Shown: positions 1 to 6,053 of the stretch, in pieces | Numbering within the stretch: the stretch's first letter is position 1 | Layout: the number at the start of each line of letters is the position of its first letter | Origin: Thermococcus sp. | GTDB taxonomy: Archaea > Methanobacteriota_B > Thermococci > Thermococcales > Thermococcaceae | Reading direction: 5' to 3' | DNA: 13,015 nucleotides | Assembly: GCA_021160985.1 (NCBI GenBank) | Contig: JAGHBN010000100.1 | Location: forward strand, 1 to 13,015 | Made by a program: the position numbers and the translations under genes | Notes under the pieces: model-generated | The model's database searches: none | Told to the model about the DNA's origin: nothing | Seen by the model: only the letters and a program-made list of their open reading frames with translations

Positions 1-947
1 GCAGTGAAGTGTATGTCGGCGTCGGGGTTGATGTCCAGTATCGCACCCCTCAAAGCCTTCAGCTTGTCTTCACCCACGGAATCCGCCATCGTAACGACGA
101 CCACATCCGCCAAAGAGAGCCTGAAGGGACCGAAGTACCCCCTTATGAAGTCGAGCTTCTGCGTGGCACCGACGACGACAACGTACCCATCGGCCCGGTA
201 AGCGGGAAACGTCGCCCCGCTGCCCTCGAGGATGATTAAATCGTTCGGCAGGCTCTCGGCGAGCTTGACGCCCTCATCCACAACATCGAAGAAAGGAAAT
301 CCTGCCATTCCACCGCCGCACCTTCTGCAGCCAACTGTCGTTACGCGCGAAGTCAACGCGTCTTCAAAGTGGTCAGAGGCGGCGTGTTTCCCACTCTCTG
401 CAAGCCTGAGCAGGAACTGCGGGGTTATCTCAAACTTATCCCCTTCTATAAGCTCCGGCTCCTCAGGGCCTCCCCTGCCCATCGTGACTATCACAGGCTT
501 CGCTATCTCCTTGAGGGTCCTAGCAATGAAGCCGCTGACCGCCGTCTTGCCGACCCGCTTTCCGGTCCCGATAACCGCGAGACTCGGCTTTTTGGTCTTT
601 TTGAGCGGTTTTGGAGTGAAGTAAAAATCTGCGCCCCGATATGGCACACCGTAGAACATGCAAAGGGACGCAATCCAGAAGCGGTCTTCGTAGTTCAGAA
701 CAGGTTCGTCGCTCAGGTCAACTACCTCAGAAACCTCGTTCTCCCTCAAGGCTCTCGCGAGGCCAGTAAGGTAGTCTTCCACATGATAAACGGGAACCTC
801 AAGCCTCTCCTCGATGTCCCTAATGCTACCAATCTTCTCGCTCCCGCCCAGAAAGACGGCACAGCAGACATTACCCAGCTTTTTTATCGCCCACCTGACG
901 ACATCAGGATAGTGTTCACCGTCGATGAGCACGACTCTACTCCCCAT
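1..947 (-). CDS. 2,3-diphosphoglycerate synthetase-like P-loop protein (3' end outside window)
   Basis: The minus-strand reading frame is open from an ATG at 947 to the window edge (about 315 codons); the C-terminus is missing. The N-terminus reads VVLIDGEHYPDVVRWA, and a glycine-rich P-loop, GTGKRVGKTA, lies at about residues 127-136, followed by a CRRCGGG segment. This order matches the family annotated as cyclic 2,3-diphosphoglycerate synthetase, which in methanogens such as Methanothermus makes the thermoprotectant cyclic 2,3-diphosphoglycerate from 2,3-diphosphoglycerate and ATP. Thermococcales are not known to me to accumulate that solute, so the real substrate here is uncertain. The start is supported by GGTGGTTGA just upstream and an AT-rich TATA-like element near 980-986. 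The gene is divergent from the histone-like gene. Family call fairly firm, exact reaction less so. Confidence 0.8.
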   Translation of the reverse strand, partial: MGSRVVLIDGEHYPDVVRWAIKKLGNVCCAVFLGGSEKIGSIRDIEERLEVPVYHVEDYLTGLARALRENEVSEVVDLSDEPVLNYEDRFWIASLCMFYGVPYRGADFYFTPKPLKKTKKPSLAVIGTGKRVGKTAVSGFIARTLKEIAKPVIVTMGRGGPEEPELIEGDKFEITPQFLLRLAESGKHAASDHFEDALTSRVTTVGCRRCGGGMAGFPFFDVVDEGVKLAESLPNDLIILEGSGATFPAYRADGYVVVVGATQKLDFIRGYFGPFRLSLADVVVVTMADSVGEDKLKALRGAILDINPDADIHFT

Positions 948-977
948 TCAACCACCGATAGGGGTTAGCACAAGGGG

Positions 978-987
978 GATTTAACCT
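978..987 (-). promoter_or_regulatory. TATA-like element for the diphosphoglycerate synthetase-like gene
   Basis: Read on the minus strand, GGTTAAATCC sits about 35 bp upstream of the ATG at 947, which would place transcription start near 957 and give a very short leader. This is positional inference only. Confidence 0.4.
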
Positions 988-1125
988 TTGCCCGCGGAAT
1001 TCCCCCACGCCTTTCCACACACCTGTAAAGGTTGCACTTGAAAAAAGCCAGTTTTTTCTGAAAAAGTTACACCCCCCATCATCGCCACTTGGAAAGGCCC
1101 CCAACCCTCACGCGGCCCAGCGGAA

Positions 1126-1139
1126 AGGGTTATAAACCC
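1126..1139 (+). promoter_or_regulatory. TATA box of the histone-fold gene
   Basis: GGGTTATAAACCC is a textbook archaeal TATA box with a purine-rich BRE-like stretch (CGGAAAGG) before it. Transcription start would fall near 1158, leaving a leader of about 40 nt that carries the ribosome binding site AAAGGAGGTG at 1183-1192. Confidence 0.65.
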
Positions 1140-1198
1140 AAAGGACTTAAGGATTGTGGCGACCGCCGTAGAGCGGAGCCTCAAAGGAGGTGTAAAAA

Positions 1199-1378
1199 AT
1201 GGCTGAGCTGATAGTTAAGTCCAAGATAAAGGAGCTCGTCAAGAGCTTTGACGAGGGCATGAGGGTTAGCCCCGAGTTCTATGAGGGGCTCGAGGAGGAG
1301 ATCAAGGTTCTCGTCGAGAAGGCCGTCAAGAGAGCCCAGGCTGAGGGCAAGAAGACCCTCTACGCCAGACACGTCTGA
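1199..1378 (+). CDS. Small histone-fold protein lacking most of helix 3
   Basis: This gene encodes a 59-residue, highly charged protein. The start ATG lies 6 nt after a near-perfect GGAGGTG. The order is helix 1 (residues 4-16), loop with RVSPEFYEGL, long helix 2 (about 24-45), then QAEGKKTLYARHV. The last part matches loop 2 of archaeal histones (A/GRKTVKAEDI), but the protein ends where canonical histones continue into helix 3 (KLAIRS). It is therefore a histone-fold protein with a truncated third helix, in the neighbourhood of DUF1931 and the 'face-to-face' or short-helix-3 histones described in archaea. It probably dimerises and may bind DNA, but wrapping like HTkA/HTkB cannot be assumed. 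It appears monocistronic, with its own strong promoter. The histone-fold reading is from motif alignment by eye. Confidence 0.72.
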   Translation: MAELIVKSKIKELVKSFDEGMRVSPEFYEGLEEEIKVLVEKAVKRAQAEGKKTLYARHV

Positions 1379-1407
1379 CCCCTCTTCTTTCCGCTGCATT
1401 TTTATTC
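1379..1407 (+). terminator. T-rich end of histone-like gene and TATA of the next gene
   Basis: The stop codon is followed by CCTCTTCTTTCC and then CATTTTTATTC. Oligo-T tracts of this kind end transcription in Thermococcales. The second tract (about 1397-1406) also sits at the right distance upstream of the ATG at 1438 to act as the TATA element of the hydrolase gene. Confidence 0.4.
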
Positions 1408-1437
1408 TTCCAACCACATATTGGACAAGGTGGAAGT

Positions 1438-2317
1438 ATGGGACTTCAAAAACTTGGTGAGAGTCTATACCTCTACCCAGGGAGCCCCGGGACCCTTATA
1501 AAGACCTCCGAGGAGGGCACCATCCTGGTGGATCCCGGGCACGGAAAGGGGCGGCACAAAGACCTCAAAAGGGAGGTCAGAAAACTAGGACAAGAAATAA
1601 AGGCCCAGCTAGCAACGCACGGTCACGCCGACCACGTATCGGTCGCTCTCAAGATAGATGCCCCCCCTATTCACTCACAGATTCGAGTTCTCTATAGCCG
1701 AGAGCCCACTAAACAGGGAAATGCTGACATTCGGATCAAAAGCCCCGGAAGGGTTCCTTGTCTTCCAGTTCCCGGAAGAGGTGAAAGTGCATGCCGTTTT
1801 CGAGTGGGGAGACGAGCTGTTTGGCTTCAAGGCAGTACAGCTCAACGGGCACTCCCCCGGAATGACCGGATTCCTGGATGAGGATTCCGCAGTTATTTAC
1901 GCCGGGGACTCCTTCTTTGGCGACAAGCTCATAAACGCGGTTGGAATACCCTACCTCGTAGACCCAGAACTCTTCCTGCAGTCCGTGGGGAGGCTCAGCG
2001 AGTTTGCGGAGGAAGGGTTTCTGCTCATACCCTCTCATGGAAAGGCCGTGAAGGGTGAGGAAGCCCTCGCCCTCCTGGAGTTCAACGCATCCAGAATAGA
2101 GGAAGTGGAGAGGCTCATACTCAGCCTTCTAGAAAAGCCCCTGAATATGGACGAACTGACGTTCAAAATAATGAAACACTACAACGCCAAGATAACCCCC
2201 CAGAACCTCGCCCTAAACGTGGTGCCGGTTAGATCTTTCATTGCAACGCTCTACAACAGGGGAGAGATTGAGGCCGTAGTTGACAACGGGTTGAAGTGGC
2301 GGGTAAGGAAAGATTAG
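1438..2317 (+). pseudogene. Metallo-beta-lactamase-fold hydrolase, frameshifted in a C7 run
   Basis: Two overlapping frames together make one MBL-fold protein of 292 residues if one C is removed from the run of seven at 1661-1667. The first frame carries the metal motif THGHADH (residues 60-66). The second carries the remaining ligands in order: NGHSPG, the bridging Asp in YAGDSFFGD, and PSHGK. A C-terminal region after about residue 215 (MDELTFKIMKHY...) looks like the winged-helix tail of LACTB2-like hydrolases. All metal ligands are intact, so the break looks recent or artefactual. The ATG at 1438 is preceded by AAGGTGG, and the stop is 3 bp from the convergent ATPase stop. The substrate is unknown. 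Without slippage or correction, translation ends at 1881 as a scrambled 147-residue product lacking half the active site. Confidence 0.82.
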
Positions 2318-2320
2318 CCC

Positions 2321-3602
2321 TCAGAAAATTCGTGAACCCCCAGTCAAAAACTTCCAAAGGGGCATGACCTCTATTTTAACCCCCTCCTTTTCAATGGTCT
2401 CTTCTTCTTCCCAGGTTACTATTAACGCGTCTCTGCTCCCCAGGATTTTGGATACACGCACTATGTTGGAGACTTCCCTCTCCCTAGATTCTTCCAACGA
2501 AAACGCAACTTGGACTGGACTCAAGCCCCCCTCGGATCTCACTATGAAGTCAACTTCCCCCTTATCGTCTCTCCAGTAAAAAACATCCCCCTGGATAAGG
2601 GAGTAGCTAAGCCGCCGTTTAATCTCCAAGAAAACCGCAAGTTCCATCAGCCTCCCCCGTTCAGGATGGCTCTTCAAGGAAACACTCCTCGCAAGGCCAG
2701 TGTCAATAGGATACACTTTTCGGGGCGAGATCAACTGACTGCGGGGCTTGAAAGAAAACCTCCTGAGCTGGAATATCAAGTAGGCCTGCTCCATATACTC
2801 CACATAATCCCTGATCGTGTGAACGTCCCGTATTCCAACAATTGAACCCAACCTCGAATATGTAAACTCGTTCGAATAATTCGAGACCAAGTATCGAGCC
2901 AGCTCTCTAAGGGCACTTTGATGCTTCACACCATGCCTAAGAATGATGTCTCTCTCCACAAGATCCCGGTAGATCAGGGGGAGATAAAGCCTGCCGAAGC
3001 GTATAGCCTCAGGGAATCCACCAATCTCAAGGTACTCCTCCAGAAGCCGCTTGATCTCCGACACGACCCTGTCCGAGTATTCCCAGTTTTCTTTAAACTC
3101 AAAACCCTGCAGACGGAGAAACTCCCTGAAAGAAAACGGGAACAGAGTTATGTCCACATGCCTGCCGGTGAGATACGTTGCCAGTTCTCCCGAAAGCAAC
3201 TTTGAAGAGGAACCCGTGACGATAACTCCCCTGTTCACCATGAGTCTTGAAACGAACTTCTGCCAGCCCTCAACTTCCTGCACCTCATCGAGAACCACAA
3301 CCTTTGGTTCCCCCCATAGCTCGCGGGCAGCGTTCAACAGTCTCTCAAAATCCCCCGGACCGAACTCGGACAGCCTTTCATCGAAAAAAATTGATGTAAA
3401 GGGAGTTTTCACCTGAAAGGCGCCATGCGAGCACGGACTTTCCCGAACGCCTGACACCAAGGATGGTAAGCACCCGGGGAGAAGAGAGAAGCCCTCTCAC
3501 GTTCTCTTCAACTTCCCTGGGAATGATCCTCTCGCGTCCGATAAACTCTTCCATCTCCTCTCTCTGGGAGATCAAAACCCTCTTTAATTCATCAGTCCTC
3601 AT
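2321..3602 (-). pseudogene. Archaeal AAA ATPase with DUF4143 domain, frameshifted in a T7 run
   Basis: Two minus-strand frames join into one ATPase of 426 residues (433 if the ATG at 3623 is used) when one base is removed from the seven A at 3384-3390. The upstream frame has Walker A GVRRSGKS (residues 49-56); the downstream frame has Walker B VVVLDEVQEVEGW, a sensor-like VTGSSSKLL, and a DUF4143-type C-terminus with YWRDDKGEVDFIV, which resembles a restriction-endonuclease-like core. This is the COG1373-type family, common in multiple copies in Thermococcales, with no settled role. The start at 3602 is preferred because a TATA-like CTTTAAGG at 3626-3633 would give a leaderless mRNA starting close to it; ATG 3623 is the alternative. 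As written, Walker A and B are in different frames, so the product would be inactive. Confidence 0.82.
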
Positions 3603-3623
3603 GATACCAACTACAAGCTCCAT

Positions 3624-3633
3624 GCCTTAAAGT
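3624..3633 (-). promoter_or_regulatory. TATA-like element of the AAA ATPase
   Basis: On the minus strand ACTTTAAGGC lies directly downstream of the first palindrome and about 25-28 bp before the ATG at 3602. The palindrome overlaps the BRE position, so a protein bound there could either recruit or block TBP/TFB. Confidence 0.4.
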
Positions 3634-3730
3634 TTGTGGTTACAAATCACAAAACTCCAGAAAAGATTGTGATTTCAATCACCAAACTTTCTCAGAAGAT
3701 TGTGGTTCCCAACCACAAACTTCCCGCTAC
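3632..3730. repeat. Three 33-bp tandem units, each an inverted repeat (GTGGTT-N-AACCAC)
   Basis: Three palindromes sit in exact 33-bp register. Their left half-sites start at 3636, 3669 and 3702. Unit 1 is GTGGTT-ACA-AATCAC, unit 2 GTGATT-TC-AATCAC, and unit 3 GTGGTT-CCC-AACCAC, the last extending to a perfect 8-bp inverted repeat, TTGTGGTT/AACCACAA (3700-3718). Flanks are also alike (GATT before, CAAACT after). They fill the space between the ATPase promoter and the 3' end of the Cas4-like gene, whose stop codon lies in unit 3. The period of about three helical turns puts all sites on one face of the DNA, as expected for cooperative binding of a dimeric regulator. There are no spacers, so it is not a CRISPR. 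Confidence 0.8.
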
Positions 3731-4362
3731 TCATCGTCCGGGAAGCACAGATACCGGTAGGGACAGAACTTACAGGAAAAGCTCCTCCAGCCCCTGGGTG
3801 CCCTCTCCTTTTCATAAGCCCTCTTGACCTGGTAGAAGTGCCTTAAAGTCTCCTTGAAGAGCGCTTTATCGTATGGCACCTCAAAGGCCCTGAAGTTCGG
3901 GCCCTTCACAACGGGGAAGTTCGAAAAGTCTATTTTGTTGATGACCTTCATGGGCTCCTCATGAAGCCTTATGTAGTAGAGGTAGCCGTACTCCGCCTCC
4001 GCCCACCTCATATAGACGTTGAGCTGAGCGAGGTGATAGTCGTAGGGGGTGCGGGGAAGGCTTGTTTTCCCCTTGATTTCGATCGGAAAATCGCGAACGG
4101 CATCAATCCTGCCGTGTATCTCCAAGCCCAGCTTATTTGAGCGGAGAACGAGGTGCTTCTCAAGTTCGAAGCCGAAACGCCTCTTCAGAATTTCTCCGAG
4201 AACGTTGTGCGTGTTGATGCCCTGATTGAGGCGAACCTTCACGAACTCCGGCCACCTCTCGGGATAGCCCTTGAGCCGGAAGTATATCCTCCTCGGGCAG
4301 GTTAAAGCCTCGCTGGCATAGAATTCTATCAGCTCGCTTCCATCACCGTTGTTTTCACTCAT
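3727..4362 (-). CDS. Cas4-like Fe-S PD-(D/E)XK nuclease
   Basis: This gene encodes 211 residues; the ATG follows GGAGGGTGAAAT. The RecB/Cas4 nuclease motifs are all present in order: H52 (NTHNVLGE), D87 (GRIDAV), E95-x-K97 (PIEIKGK), and QLNVY at 113-117. Four cysteines can hold a [4Fe-4S] cluster: C22 (LTCPRRIYF) and C197/C200/C206 (CKFC...C). Cas4 proteins are DNA exonucleases that trim prespacers for CRISPR adaptation, but no cas1, cas2 or repeat array is present here, so this may be a solitary Cas4-like repair or defence nuclease. The upstream neighbour is the C/D box sRNA, which may share its promoter; downstream are the palindromes and the ATPase. Domain call strong, role uncertain. Confidence 0.88.
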   Translation of the reverse strand: MSENNGDGSELIEFYASEALTCPRRIYFRLKGYPERWPEFVKVRLNQGINTHNVLGEILKRRFGFELEKHLVLRSNKLGLEIHGRIDAVRDFPIEIKGKTSLPRTPYDYHLAQLNVYMRWAEAEYGYLYYIRLHEEPMKVINKIDFSNFPVVKGPNFRAFEVPYDKALFKETLRHFYQVKRAYEKERAPRGWRSFSCKFCPYRYLCFPDDE

Positions 4363-4380
4363 ATTTCACCCTCCTGAATG

Positions 4381-4415
4381 GGGGCGGATCATCGGCCCGC
4401 GAACCTCCCCGCCCC
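4381..4415 (-). other. GC-rich inverted repeat in the Cas4-like leader
   Basis: GGGGCGG (4381-4387) and CCGCCCC (4409-4415) could form a 7-bp stem with a 21-nt loop between the sRNA and the ribosome binding site of the Cas4-like gene. It could mark the 3' boundary of the sRNA or protect the mRNA 5' end. This is structure by eye only. Confidence 0.35.
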
Positions 4416-4417
4416 GG

Positions 4418-4470
4418 CGTCAGCTAATACCGACGTCATCACGATTCAGTCTGGGCAAGGGTCGTCATCC
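4418..4470 (-). ncRNA. C/D box methylation-guide sRNA with two 12-nt guides
   Basis: Read on the minus strand the order is C box ATGACGA (4468-4462), 12-nt guide CCCTTGCCCAGA (4461-4450), D' box CTGA (4449-4446), 3-nt linker ATC, C' box GTGATGA (4442-4436), 12-nt guide CGTCGGTATTAG (4435-4424), D box CTGA (4423-4420). This is exactly the compact double-guide layout of Pyrococcus/Thermococcus sRNAs, which with L7Ae, Nop5 and fibrillarin direct 2'-O-methylation. By the fifth-nucleotide rule the D guide would modify U in CUAAU (target CUAAUACCGACG), and the D' guide the second G of UCUGG (target UCUGGGCAAGGG). I did not identify the target RNA. The C box departs from RUGAUGA at one base. The terminal stem is weak. 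Confidence 0.85.
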
Positions 4471-4492
4471 GCGTTAAGGATAAAACACAGAG

Positions 4493-4503
4493 CGTTTTAA
4501 AGG
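4493..4503 (-). promoter_or_regulatory. TATA box for the sRNA, possibly also the Cas4-like gene
   Basis: CCTTTAAAACG on the minus strand lies about 25-30 bp before the C box at 4468, the right distance to start transcription at the sRNA 5' end. No AT-rich element exists between the sRNA and the Cas4-like start codon, so the same promoter may drive both. Confidence 0.5.
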
Positions 4504-4520
4504 TTTGGGAAGAAGAGAGA

Positions 4521-4862
4521 TCAAAGAATGGCCCTTTTCCGCCTTTTGAGAGAGTAGCTCAATCCGTAGGCGGGCCAGATGCTCGGCGGCTGCTCGTAGT
4601 GGTGGAGGTTCCTGAGTATCTTCTCTGCACTCTTCCTGTTCTTGGCCTTAATGCGGAGAACACCTTTATCGAGCTCGACAACGCCGTCTGAGAGGCGCAG
4701 TATGAGCTTCGAACCCTTGACCTCCGGCCTTGCCTTCATCAGAAGCTTGCGGTAGTCCTCGTACGCCTCTTCGCTCAACTTCTGCTCAAGAAGTGCTGTC
4801 TTATCATGCTTAAACAGGCGGGAAAACCAACTATTCGGGGGTTCGTCATCCATAGTCTCCAT
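4521..4862 (-). CDS. Conserved-looking 113-aa protein of unknown function
   Basis: I do not recognise this gene. It encodes 113 residues with an acidic, helical first half (WFSRLFKHDKTALLEQKLSEE...), a middle beta-like stretch (SKLILRLSDGVVELDKGVLRIKAKNRKSAEKILRNL), and a basic tail ending in SLKRRKRAIL. There are no cysteines, signal peptide or membrane segment, so it is probably cytoplasmic; the Lys/Arg-rich end could bind nucleic acid. Two starts are possible: ATG 4862, only 2 nt after GGAGGT, or ATG 4853, 11 nt after it. A TATA-like TTAAAAA at 4904-4910 would give a short leader containing this site. It is divergent from taw2, with which it shares a 116-bp promoter region. Confidence 0.7.
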   Translation of the reverse strand: METMDDEPPNSWFSRLFKHDKTALLEQKLSEEAYEDYRKLLMKARPEVKGSKLILRLSDGVVELDKGVLRIKAKNRKSAEKILRNLHHYEQPPSIWPAYGLSYSLKRRKRAIL

Positions 4863-4901
4863 CGACCTCCAGAGGAGCTCTCGGTTTAAATTTGTCCTTT
4901 A

Positions 4902-4912
4902 GGTTTTTAAGG
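4902..4912 (-). promoter_or_regulatory. TATA-like element of the 113-aa gene
   Basis: CCTTAAAAACC on the minus strand would start transcription near 4882, leaving about 20 nt of leader that includes GGAGGT. A second AT-rich stretch (AAATTTAAACC, about 4884-4894) is too close to the start codon to include the ribosome binding site. Confidence 0.35.
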
Positions 4913-4947
4913 CTTTCTCCTCGCTTTTTGCCGAAGTGACGGGAAAT

Positions 4948-4957
4948 CCTTTTTAAC
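4948..4957 (+). promoter_or_regulatory. TATA-like element of taw2
   Basis: TCCTTTTTAA sits about 25-30 bp before the ATG at 4979, which predicts a leaderless or nearly leaderless transcript even though GGAGGGAT (4963-4970) is present at normal spacing. One of the two signals is probably not used. Confidence 0.35.
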
Positions 4958-4978
4958 ACTCCGGAGGGATTAGAAGCG

Positions 4979-5818
4979 ATGGTACGGACACAGGTGATAA
5001 AACCGCGCATCAGGGAAATCCTCTCGAAGGAGCTGCCTCCGGAGTTAGTGGGCATGCTACCCAAGCACTGGGTCAGGATAGGAGACGTCCTCATCCTTCC
5101 CCTCAGACCCGAACTGGAGCCCTACAAGCACCGCATAGCAGAGGTCTACGCGGAAGTCCTCGGGGTAAAAACCGTCCTCAGGAAGGGCAGGATAGGCGGC
5201 GAGTTCCGAGAGACGAACTATGAGATTCTCTACGGGAGTGACACCGTGACTGTCCACGTCGAGAACGGGATAAAATACAAGCTGGACGCCGCAAGGATCA
5301 TGTTCTCTCCGGCCAACGTCAAGGAAAGGGTTAGAATGGCCAAAGTAGCAGGACCGGGCGAGCTGGTCGTGGATATGTTCGCCGGAATCGGGCACCTCAG
5401 CCTTCCTATGGCAGTTCACGGAAAGGCCAGGGTCATTGCGATAGAGAAGAGCCCGTACACCTTCCGCTTCTTGATTGAGAACATCGAGCTGAACCGGGTT
5501 CAGGACAGGATGACGGCCTACAACATCGACAACCGCGATTTCCCCGGCGAGAACATAGCGGACAGGGTTCTCATGGGCTACGTCGTGACGACCCACGAGT
5601 TCATTCCAAAGGCCCTGAGCATAGCCAAGGACGAGGCGGTGATTCACTACCACAACACCGTACCCGAGAGGCTGATGCCGGAAGAGCCCTTCAGGACGTT
5701 CCAGAGGATCGCGAGGGAGCACGGCTACGAGGCCGAGAAGCTCAACGAGCTGGTAATCAAACGCTACGCTCCAGGGGTCTGGCACGTTGTCGTTGATGTG
5801 AGAGTGTTTAAAAAGTAA
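4979..5818 (+). CDS. taw2: tRNA(Phe) 4-demethylwyosine aminocarboxypropyltransferase Taw2
   Basis: The 279-residue protein is close to full collinearity with what I remember of the P. horikoshii TYW2/Taw2 protein (about 278 residues). It transfers the 3-amino-3-carboxypropyl group of S-adenosylmethionine to C7 of 4-demethylwyosine at position 37 of tRNA(Phe), a step in wyosine-derivative synthesis that stabilises codon reading. The N-terminal half holds a small RNA-binding domain; HVENGIKYKLD is at 93-103, the SAM loop DMFAGIGHLSLP at 132-143, the acidic ribose binder at E156, and HYHNTVPE at 223-230, where Trm5 methyltransferases carry an NPP-type motif. That last difference separates Taw2 from its Trm5 paralogues. 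It has its own promoter, is followed by a convergent small gene, and appears intact. Confidence 0.92.
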   Translation: MVRTQVIKPRIREILSKELPPELVGMLPKHWVRIGDVLILPLRPELEPYKHRIAEVYAEVLGVKTVLRKGRIGGEFRETNYEILYGSDTVTVHVENGIKYKLDAARIMFSPANVKERVRMAKVAGPGELVVDMFAGIGHLSLPMAVHGKARVIAIEKSPYTFRFLIENIELNRVQDRMTAYNIDNRDFPGENIADRVLMGYVVTTHEFIPKALSIAKDEAVIHYHNTVPERLMPEEPFRTFQRIAREHGYEAEKLNELVIKRYAPGVWHVVVDVRVFKK

Positions 5819-5826
5819 GCTGTAAA

Positions 5827-5973
5827 CTATTCCCTCCTCCCCCAGAGGGGCTCCCAGTCATCGCAGACGAAGTTCATGTGTACCGTTTTCATATGCTTCC
5901 GGCACAGTCCGTGGGCAGGAAGGCAGGAGTCTATTGAACCGAACCATCTACAGGTCTTGCAGGTCTTCATCAT
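5827..5973 (-). CDS. 48-aa cysteine-rich small protein (possible metal or Fe-S binder)
   Basis: The protein begins MMKTCKTCRWF and ends CDDWEPLWGRRE. Five cysteines are arranged as CxxC near the N-terminus, then single Cys at residues 17, 24 and 37, with one His in HGLC and another in RKHM. The pattern CxxCxxF...C...C...CDxWEP recalls tiny HiPIP-like or zinc-binding proteins, but I cannot name the family. Alternative starts in frame are TTG 5982, which is 5 nt after GGTGA and may be the true one, and GTG 5991. A TATA-like AGTTTATC (6014-6022) precedes it. It is divergent from the FOR gene and could be a small electron-transfer or regulatory partner, but only location suggests this. Confidence 0.72.
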   Translation of the reverse strand: MMKTCKTCRWFGSIDSCLPAHGLCRKHMKTVHMNFVCDDWEPLWGRRE

Positions 5974-6011
5974 ATCGTTCAAGCTGTTCACCGGGGAAAA
6001 TTTTGGGTCAT

Positions 6012-6024
6012 TCAGATAAACTTT
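6012..6024 (-). promoter_or_regulatory. TATA-like element of the Cys-rich small gene
   Basis: AAAAGTTTATCTG on the minus strand would start transcription near 5993, giving a short leader that carries GGTGA at about 5988-5992, which favours a TTG start at 5982. Confidence 0.35.
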
Positions 6025-6053
6025 TGGGCCGTCCTGCAGTTTAGAGTTCGCCG

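Noticed and set aside
369..968. 199-aa plus-strand reading frame
   Set aside because: It lies opposite the diphosphoglycerate synthetase-like gene, which has a P-loop and collinear family motifs; this frame is a GC-driven shadow.
1040..1058. GAAAAAA-GCCAG-TTTTTTC hairpin in the 948-1198 intergenic region
   Set aside because: A 7-bp A/T stem by simple homopolymers between two divergent promoters; no gene end to terminate, so no function can be assigned.
1070..1088. GATGATG on the minus strand as a possible second C/D box sRNA
   Set aside because: No CTGA D or D' box follows at guide distance, so the C-box-like string is isolated.
3632..3730. Short regular repeats that might be a CRISPR
   Set aside because: The 33-bp units are adjacent, with no unique spacers, and are imperfect; they fit tandem operator-like palindromes better.
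5057..5785. 242-aa minus-strand reading frame
   Set aside because: Antisense to taw2; it shows no motif or ribosome binding site and reads as low-quality shadow sequence.
4979..5818. Trm5 tRNA (m1G37) methyltransferase call for taw2
   Set aside because: The HYHNTVPE motif and the collinear match to the remembered P. horikoshii Taw2 sequence and length favour the aminocarboxypropyltransferase.
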